Origin: DATLZB01 sp035574175
GTDB lineage: Bacteria > Pseudomonadota > Alphaproteobacteria > Rhizobiales > Hyphomicrobiaceae
Reading direction: 5' to 3'
DNA length: 19,109 bases
Assembly (NCBI GenBank): GCA_035574175.1
Contig: DATLZB010000108.1
Span: 1 to 19,109 of the forward strand
In this document: piece after piece, positions 14,065 through 19,109 of the stretch
How positions within the stretch are numbered: position 1 is the first letter of the stretch
Layout: each line of letters begins with the position of its first letter
The notes under the pieces: model-generated
Told to the model about the DNA's origin: nothing
Seen by the model: only the letters and a program-made list of their open reading frames with translations
Database searches by the model: none
Made by a program: the position numbers and the translations under genes

Positions 14065-15090
14065 TTACTTGGTGGCCAGCGCCTTGCGGACCAGCGTCAC
14101 GGTCTCGTCCGGCGTTCGAGAGACGCGCTCGACGAGCACGGCAACCTGCTCTCCGGTGAGAGGATCGACCTCGATCTTGGCCTTTGCCGCCTCGTCGAGA
14201 TAGGCCGGGTCCTTCATGGTGGCGTCGAATGCCCGCCGAAGCGCGGCGACCCGCTCTTGCGGCACGTTGGGCGGCAAGAAGAAGGGGCGGCCGTATTCAA
14301 GCCGGGCAAGCGACAGCTCGAGCGCCTGCCGCTCGGCCGGCGACTTGGCCTGATCGAGGATGCTCGGGATCCCGGCAAGCTCGGGATGCGGCGAGAGCCC
14401 CCACTGCACGATGACGTTCACCTTCTTGTCCTTGAGCCAGTCCGAGCCGATCGCCTTGAGGGTGGACCAGTTGGTGGCGGCGATCCCGTGCACCTCCCCG
14501 CGCTCCATGGCGAGGTGGATTTTGGGCGTACTCTCGTAACCGGTCACCACCTTGAACTTGAAACCGAACAGCGCATTGGCGAGCACCGCGTAGTCGTACT
14601 GGGTCGAACCGGGGGCCTGCGCTCCGACCACGGTTTCCTTGTCGCGGAGATCGGCGAGCTTTTGGGCGGGAGCTGTGTGCCACAGGTAGGTGACCTGAGT
14701 TTCCTTATTCGTTGACCCTAGCCAGATGAGCTTGGTCGGATCGAAGCGGGCACCTTCCGGCGTCAGCAGGGGCGCTGTCGGCAGGCCGTTGAACGGCGCA
14801 CCGATGACGGTGCCGTCGAACGGACCGTTGGCATAGAGCTGATTGGTCATCGTCATGCTGCCGGCGCCCGGCTGGTTCTGCACGACGACATTGGGATTGC
14901 CCGGGATGTGCGCGCCGATGTGGCGCGCCAGCAGGCGCGCGTTGAGGTCGTAGCCGGAGCCGACCGCCACGCCCACCACGATTCTGACGGTGTTGCCCTT
15001 GTAGAAATCGGCAACGCTCTGCTGAGCGAGCGCGGGCGCTGCGAGCAAGCAGACAACGCTCGCCACCACGATCCCTGCTTTTCTCATCAT
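14065..15090 (-). CDS. Bug/TctC-family periplasmic solute-binding protein
   Basis: 341 residues with a Sec signal peptide (1-22, cleaved near ALA-QQ). The mature part begins DFYKGNTVRIVVGVAVGSGY, with the Bug-family GYD pattern and RLLARHIGAHIPGNPNVVVQ. NQPGAGSMTMTNQLYANGPF, typical of tripartite tricarboxylate transporter (TTT) receptors, follows. Such proteins bind carboxylates or related anions in the periplasm and deliver them to TctA/TctB membrane subunits, which are not in this window, so it is an orphan receptor here; the ligand cannot be predicted. GGAGG lies just upstream; the second ATG (15087) has the better spacing and may be the true start. Confidence 0.88.
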   Translation of the reverse strand: MMRKAGIVVASVVCLLAAPALAQQSVADFYKGNTVRIVVGVAVGSGYDLNARLLARHIGAHIPGNPNVVVQNQPGAGSMTMTNQLYANGPFDGTVIGAPFNGLPTAPLLTPEGARFDPTKLIWLGSTNKETQVTYLWHTAPAQKLADLRDKETVVGAQAPGSTQYDYAVLANALFGFKFKVVTGYESTPKIHLAMERGEVHGIAATNWSTLKAIGSDWLKDKKVNVIVQWGLSPHPELAGIPSILDQAKSPAERQALELSLARLEYGRPFFLPPNVPQERVAALRRAFDATMKDPAYLDEAAKAKIEVDPLTGEQVAVLVERVSRTPDETVTLVRKALATK

Positions 15091-15343
15091 TTCCTCCCGA
15101 TTTGCCTCCGGCTGGCCGCCTCAAGGGCGCGGCGACTGGTGCGATCAGTGTAACCCCGGCTGCAAACCTGTCCACTCGCCGCCGTCTGCGGCGGGCCCCC
15201 GACGTACTCGACCGGTGACAAATGATGCCGCTCCATTATCTTGAGGGCGCCGCAATTTTGAGCAGAAGCGAGGTCTTCCGACCGCCGGTTGCGGACGATG
15301 CCGTCGCCCGCTGCCAACTGCCAACTGCGTTGAGGGTCCGCCG

Positions 15344-15706
15344 ATGACCAATCCGTTTGCCCGGTTCGTGGTGTTGCCGGTGTTGTGGCTGGCGCAGGCC
15401 CTGATCCTGCTCGTCATCGAGCTCGTGGCAGCTATGCTGGTGTACATCTATCTCAACCTCTTTCACCTGGAGACGTTCGGCGCACTGGTCCGCCTCGCGC
15501 GCGACGTGCTCGACATTTTCCGCGAGCAGTTCGAATACTGGCTGCCGACTGCGGCCAATCCGGCCTATGCGACGTTGCTCGGCGAGCTCGGCCCCAAGTC
15601 CATCCTGCTGCTGCTCATCGGTTTGGTCGTCGCTACCGTGATTCGGTCCTTGGCAAGAGCGTTGCGCGCCTCACCCCTGGGGGCGCACCGGCCCTCGCGG
15701 GCGTGA
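15344..15706 (+). CDS. small two-span membrane protein, hypothetical
   Basis: 120 residues, ATG at 15344 with GAGG 8 nt upstream. Two hydrophobic stretches stand out: residues ~8-40 (VVLPVLWLAQALILLVIELV and AAMLVYIYLNLF, one long or two close helices) and ~86-106 (SILLLLIGLVVATVIRSLAR). The loop between them is amphipathic (LVRLARDVLDIFREQFEYWL). I do not recognise a family. It shares GTGA with the following DUF1491 start, so the two are very likely translationally coupled and function in the same setting. Confidence 0.7.
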   Translation: MTNPFARFVVLPVLWLAQALILLVIELVAAMLVYIYLNLFHLETFGALVRLARDVLDIFREQFEYWLPTAANPAYATLLGELGPKSILLLLIGLVVATVIRSLARALRASPLGAHRPSRA

Positions 15707-16077
15707 ACGGCGTGCGGGTTTCCTCAGAGACCTGGGTTCGCTCCTATCTGCGCCGATGCCAGGCCGCCGGCATTCCGGCCGTCATTGCCCGGCACGGAGA
15801 CGATCGGGCCGGGGCCATTTTCCTGAAGGTCAACCGCCTCGACGGCACCGTCCACCTGTTCGGACCCGCCCCTGCGGGGCTGGTAGCGCTCCAGGGCGAG
15901 CGCCGCTTCGCGGCCTGCTTTGTCGCCGGTGCCGTGCCGGAGCCTGAAGCCGATGCCTATCTCAGCCGCCAGGTCGAGTTCGACAGCGATTTGTGGGTGA
16001 TCGAGATCGAGGACCGGCAGGGGCGCCACCTGCTCGAGGCTGAAATCATGCCGCAGGGTAGAGACGACCTCCGGTAA
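15703..16077 (+). CDS. DUF1491 family protein
   Basis: 124 residues from a GTG at 15703 that overlaps the TGA of the upstream gene (GTGA). The sequence VSSETWVRSYLRRCQAAGIP, AVIARHGDDRAGAIFLKVNR and LDGTVHLFGPAP is the DUF1491 signature. The C-terminal part VEFDSDLWVIEIEDRQGRHL also fits the family. The fold is small and cytosolic, with no known enzymatic motif; the function of the family is undetermined. Reading frames that extend upstream through the membrane-protein gene are out-of-frame shadows. A CtrA box lies about 45 nt after its stop. Confidence 0.85.
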   Translation: MNGVRVSSETWVRSYLRRCQAAGIPAVIARHGDDRAGAIFLKVNRLDGTVHLFGPAPAGLVALQGERRFAACFVAGAVPEPEADAYLSRQVEFDSDLWVIEIEDRQGRHLLEAEIMPQGRDDLR

Positions 16078-16119
16078 GTATGGTCTGCCTACGACTCGGG
16101 GGGCTGAGGCGCGCATCAT

Positions 16120-16135
16120 TTAACCAATCGTTAAC
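16120..16135 (+). promoter_or_regulatory. perfect CtrA box
   Basis: TTAACCAATCGTTAAC is an exact TTAA-N7-TTAAC, in a short AT-rich island within GC-rich DNA. The only gene it faces is the 66-residue ORF starting at 16243, about 110 nt downstream. No clear -10 follows at the expected distance, so activation or repression cannot be told from sequence. Confidence 0.65.
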
Positions 16136-16242
16136 CAATTGCGTCGCCCACTCTCCGGCGTTGGGGGCGAGTCGAGCGTCCGCATCGCATGCCGCCCGCC
16201 CAAGCTGTGGCGAGGACGGCGGAGGGGAGCGCGAGGGACACC

Positions 16243-16443
16243 ATGGCAACCATCTTGCTGTTCAAGACAGAGGACCGCCTGCCTGGCAGCGACGTACGCG
16301 TGCTGGCCGAGATCGGGGACCGGCAGGGCGCAGAGATCGTGATCTTTCCGGGCGTAAGGTACGAGCGCGCGGCGGAAGTGGCGGCGACGGCCGTTCCTCC
16401 GAGGCGTGAGACGCCCCGCGACAGGCTCGAGATCATCGAGTGA
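16243..16443 (+). CDS. 66-residue conserved-looking hypothetical protein
   Basis: ATG at 16243 with GAGG just upstream; a longer frame from 16189 has an Ala/Arg-rich leader and is less likely. The product opens with ATILLFKTEDRLPGSDVRVL, continues AEIGDRQGAEIVIFPGVRYE and ends polar. The IVIFPGVRYER segment resembles a motif I associate with short Hyphomicrobiales proteins of unknown function. It has no membrane span. It sits behind a perfect CtrA box and ends 9 nt before the stop of the convergent DUF1254-like gene. Confidence 0.7.
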   Translation: MATILLFKTEDRLPGSDVRVLAEIGDRQGAEIVIFPGVRYERAAEVAATAVPPRRETPRDRLEIIE

Positions 16444-16452
16444 GCGCGCGTC

Positions 16453-17022
16453 TCAGTACGGTTGCTGTCGGCAGGTCGACCGGCGCAGGCCCTGCTCGAT
16501 TTCGGCCGCGAACGCTCGTCCCTTGAGAGGCGCACGAAGCACTGCCAAGCCAGCGCGCGTGGGCGCGTGGAGTTGCGTCAGGCTGGTATTGACCTCGCGG
16601 CGCTCCGGCACGTACCCAAGAAAATTGTCGCCCGGAGGAAGCACCAACACGCGCACGTCCACCGTTCTGCCGGCGGCCGCCGGCACTGCATAGAAGCTTT
16701 CCCCACTCGCGGAATAGAGCGAGAGCGTCCACCCCACGTCCTGGAGGATCACACTGACCACGACGGGCCCGGCTGCCGTGTCGAACCGGCAAATGGCATA
16801 CCGCACATCGGGCGCTTGATAGGGCAGCACCTGCGCACCGGCTCGGGTCGGGGGAAAAATCACGAAGGTATTGGCAGGCAGGCTGCGGCTGAGACGTGTG
16901 TAGGCATCGCCGACGGCGAGATGCGGCATCAAAAAGGTGGTTAAGATGTGCACTATTGCCGCCGCCAGCAGCATTGCGAGCAGATAAGGCCAGCGTGCCA
17001 GCAGCAGGCGAAGGTGCCTCAT
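16453..17022 (-). CDS. DUF1254-like membrane-anchored protein
   Basis: 189 residues. The start ATG overlaps the TGA of the DUF1214 gene as ATGA, so translation is coupled. Residues ~9-34 form a transmembrane helix (ARWPYLLAMLLAAAIVHILT). The rest is a beta-rich domain of the short DUF1254 type: DVRYAICRFDTAAGPVVVSV, ILQDVGWTLSLYSASGESFY and a later DVRVLVLPPGDNFLGY. The DUF1254-DUF1214 pair is common in Hyphomicrobiales and other proteobacteria. The domain is likely outside the inner membrane. The biochemical role is not established. Confidence 0.75.
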   Translation of the reverse strand: MRHLRLLLARWPYLLAMLLAAAIVHILTTFLMPHLAVGDAYTRLSRSLPANTFVIFPPTRAGAQVLPYQAPDVRYAICRFDTAAGPVVVSVILQDVGWTLSLYSASGESFYAVPAAAGRTVDVRVLVLPPGDNFLGYVPERREVNTSLTQLHAPTRAGLAVLRAPLKGRAFAAEIEQGLRRSTCRQQPY

Positions 17023-17681
17023 CTGCAGGAGATCCTCTTAATGGCCGGCAGCGGTCCCCGCCTGACCTGGATAGAGGGATCCCCTGGGGCGGGCGCGCCG
17101 CGCGGCTCGATTAAAGTCAGCAACAAGTTGAGCCGGCCTGCGCCGCCGACGGGCAGCCAGTTGCCGGGGCGAGCATCGCGCGCCAGCACGATATAGAAGC
17201 CCCCATCCGCATTGGGCGCGTAGGTCTCGCTGGTGAATGCGTAGCGGTCGGCCGGATTGGGAATGAGCAGACCGGCGGCGTCGTAAACGGCGACACTCCA
17301 CCAACTCGCGGCGAGCGGCGGAGAGTCCAGCAGATACTCGCAGCTTGAGTGCAGACGCTGTCCGTCCTCGTCGTAGCGGGCTTCGTAGGTGGCAGCGATG
17401 GAGGCGCTGAGCGGCAGGCTGCCGCGGCGGGCAAAATGGGCGCGCGTGTAGGGATCGACGCTGTCCGTGGCCGCGTTGGTCCACGCCGTCCAAGGCCCTT
17501 GCCGGACGGTCGTCAGAGCGGTGCCGACCTCGGTCATGTACCAGCTCGACCCGATCCCGAGCAGCAGCGCCACGCCTATGAAGAGACCGATGTTTGCGGT
17601 GTGGGCGATCCACGCCCCGACCTCGACGCGAAGGCGGTCGAGGCGGTAGAGCAGCACCGGTGGTAAGGCCGGAAGTGCCAT
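17019..17681 (-). CDS. DUF1214 domain protein
   Basis: 220 residues from an ATG at 17681, one base after the TGA of the penicillin-binding protein gene, which argues for coupling. An upstream in-frame ATG (17813) would begin inside that gene and is rejected. A membrane span lies near residues 26-48 (ANIGLFIGVALLLGIGSSWY). The DUF1214 domain follows: SWWSVAVYDAAGLLIPNPAD, RYAFTSETYAPNADGGFYIV and NWLPVGGAGRLNLLLTLIEP. The domain fold is known but no substrate is. It is the middle gene of a three-gene unit with the penicillin-binding protein and the DUF1254-like protein. Confidence 0.85.
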   Translation of the reverse strand: MALPALPPVLLYRLDRLRVEVGAWIAHTANIGLFIGVALLLGIGSSWYMTEVGTALTTVRQGPWTAWTNAATDSVDPYTRAHFARRGSLPLSASIAATYEARYDEDGQRLHSSCEYLLDSPPLAASWWSVAVYDAAGLLIPNPADRYAFTSETYAPNADGGFYIVLARDARPGNWLPVGGAGRLNLLLTLIEPRGAPAPGDPSIQVRRGPLPAIKRISCR

Positions 17682-17682
17682 A

Positions 17683-19109
17683 TCAGGGCAGATCGAGCAG
17701 CTGGCTGCGCAAGTCCCTGAGCGTTGCCCGCTCGGGGCGCCGTTCGGGCTCGGCCGTCGGCGTCGGTTGCGTTTGGGAGCCGCTGGCGCCCGGCCGCTCG
17801 CCCGCTGCTGCATTGGCCTTGCGCATGGCCTCGGCTACCCGCTTCAGGATCGCGCGAGTAGAATCCGGCATGATGCTGGTTGATCTGACCGGCGTCTGCA
17901 CCGCCGCTGGGTTACGCCGCTTGAGTTCGGCCAAGCGCTGCTGCTCGGCGACCTGCACCGGGTGGAGAGGCAGCCCGGGGATTTGGGGGATGTCCATGCT
18001 GGTGTGGGCCGCCGACATGAACGCTTGCCAGATGGGGGCGGCGAGACCGCCGCCGGTGTTGCCGTTGGCCTGCGGGCGGTTGTCGTCGTTGCCGAGCCAG
18101 ACGCCGGCCACGTAGCGGCCGGTGAAACCGATGAACCAAACGTCGTTTGGCCCCGAGCTGGTGCCTGTCTTGCCGGCGCTGTAGGTAAAATCTAGGGCCG
18201 CCCTGGTTCCGGTCCCCTCCGTCACTACGCGCGCCAGCATCTGGTTCATCTGCTCGGCGACGCGCCGGGAGACGAGCTGCGGCGGCTCGGGCTCGTCGCG
18301 TTCACGGCTGTAGACGAGCTCTCCTTTGGAATTGAAGGCTTCCAATATGGCGTAGGGTCTGGCACGCCGGCCGCCGTTGGCGAAGGTGGCAACCCCCCCG
18401 GTGTGCTCGAGCGGCGTGATGCCAGTGTCGCCCAGCGCCATCGAACAGCTTCGGCGAATCCCTTTAATTCCGAGCCGCTGTGTCATCTCGATCACGCGCT
18501 CGCGACCGACCGCGAACGAAAGTTCCGCCGCCGTTGTATTGATGGACTTGGCAAGCGCCATCCAGAGCGGCATGCGCGCGCCGGTGCCATGACCGCCGCC
18601 GTAGTTTTGCGGATGCCAGTTACCGCACGAGCGCGACGCATCGCGGACGATCGTTTCCGGCGTATAGCCGTTCTCGAGAGCGGTCGCATAGACGTAGATC
18701 TTGAACGAAGAGCCGGGCTGTCGCTTGGCCTGGGTGGCGCGGTTGAACTGGCTTTCGCCGTAGTCCGGGCCTCCCACCAAAGCGCGCACCGCTCCATCCG
18801 TCTCCATGGCGACGAAGGCGCCCGAGTTGAACCGCATGCTCCGTCCCTTCTGCCGGATGGCCGAAACCAGCGCCTCCTCGGCGATCTCCTGCAGCCTCGG
18901 GTCGATGGTGGTGCGCGCGGTGAGCACATAGTGGCCGCGGCCGTCCATCACGCGCTGGATCTCCTCATAGGCCCAGTCGAGGAACCAATCCGGGCTCGAG
19001 GTCGGCGGATGCTCCACGAACCTCGCTGGGTTGAGGCGGGCGGCATGCACCTGGCCCTCAGTGTAGAATCCGGCTTCGACCAGGTTGGTCAGCACCTCGT
19101 TGGCTCTGA
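17683..19109 (-). CDS. class A penicillin-binding protein (C-terminal part; 5' end beyond the window)
   Basis: Class A penicillin-binding proteins polymerise and crosslink peptidoglycan; this piece is the transpeptidase part. The frame stays open to 19109 with family-like residues (RANEVLTNLVEAGF), so the glycosyltransferase domain and membrane helix lie beyond the edge. Catalytic motifs are all present: PGSSFK (SSFK, nucleophile codon at 18709-18711), AKSIN (SxN, 18538-18546) and KTGT (18160-18171). The order and spacing fit PBP1A (MrcA). The C-terminal ~110 residues are Pro/Ala/Arg-rich and probably disordered. It is the first of three coupled genes: its TGA (17683-17685) is one base from the DUF1214 ATG. 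A PBP1C-type assignment is possible without the N-terminus, but less likely. Confidence 0.9.
   Translation of the reverse strand, partial: RANEVLTNLVEAGFYTEGQVHAARLNPARFVEHPPTSSPDWFLDWAYEEIQRVMDGRGHYVLTARTTIDPRLQEIAEEALVSAIRQKGRSMRFNSGAFVAMETDGAVRALVGGPDYGESQFNRATQAKRQPGSSFKIYVYATALENGYTPETIVRDASRSCGNWHPQNYGGGHGTGARMPLWMALAKSINTTAAELSFAVGRERVIEMTQRLGIKGIRRSCSMALGDTGITPLEHTGGVATFANGGRRARPYAILEAFNSKGELVYSRERDEPEPPQLVSRRVAEQMNQMLARVVTEGTGTRAALDFTYSAGKTGTSSGPNDVWFIGFTGRYVAGVWLGNDDNRPQANGNTGGGLAAPIWQAFMSAAHTSMDIPQIPGLPLHPVQVAEQQRLAELKRRNPAAVQTPVRSTSIMPDSTRAILKRVAEAMRKANAAAGERPGASGSQTQPTPTAEPERRPERATLRDLRSQLLDLP

Noticed and set aside
15311..15328. Short tandem repeat (CTGCCAA twice plus CTGC) before 15344
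   Set aside because: Only two and a half units; probably chance or slippage, with no partner site.

Overview
GC-rich DNA from an alphaproteobacterium, most likely of the order Hyphomicrobiales (Rhizobiales). The markers are a CckA-type hybrid histidine kinase, a DksA with a single zinc-finger cysteine, RecA with a GAAC-N7-type SOS box, DUF1491, DUF5330 and DUF6456 proteins, two perfect CtrA boxes (TTAA-N7-TTAAC), and a gene-dense layout with many tail-to-tail pairs. I see no rRNA, tRNA, CRISPR array, insertion sequence or integrase, so this reads as chromosomal core with some accessory genes. No stretch over 300 bases lacks a gene; the longest gaps (2399-2683, 15091-15343, 13183-13425) are divergent promoter regions.

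Layout. 60-2398 (-): a peptidoglycan-active protein (lysozyme-like N-terminus, a His/Cys domain resembling L,D-transpeptidases, and a possible peptidoglycan-binding C-terminus), followed by a possible 37-residue membrane peptide. 2684-3205 (+): dksA, convergent with a large MscS-family channel (3190-5556, -). 5715-6104 (-): an orphan FliO-like membrane protein, divergent from cckA (6356-8950, +). 9178-10314 (+): recA with an SOS box, tail-to-tail with a small Arg-rich unknown (10311-10673, -). 10895-12270 (+): two adjacent regulators, a DnaA-domain-IV-like HTH protein and a DUF6456 protein. 12254-12694 (-): SufE. 12820-13182 (-): a DUF5330 protein. 13426-14061 (+): a membrane-anchored peptidoglycan-binding protein behind a CtrA box. 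14065-15090 (-): an orphan Bug/TctC-type periplasmic receptor. 15344-16077 (+): a small membrane protein coupled to DUF1491. 16243-16443 (+): a 66-residue unknown behind a second CtrA box. 16453-19109 (-): an operon of a class A penicillin-binding protein (cut by the window end), a DUF1214 protein and a DUF1254-like protein.

How it fits together. The most interesting part is the pair at 10895-12270. Its architecture, a DnaA-C-like HTH protein followed by a DUF6456 protein, matches what I recall of GafY/GafZ of Caulobacter and the fused GafA of Rhodobacter, the direct activators of gene transfer agent (GTA) production. GTA regulation in those organisms is tied to the CckA-ChpT-CtrA phosphorelay, and uptake of GTA DNA needs RecA. 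This window holds cckA, recA, the Gaf-like pair and two CtrA boxes within about 10 kb. The GTA link is inferred from domain architecture; no GTA structural gene is visible here.
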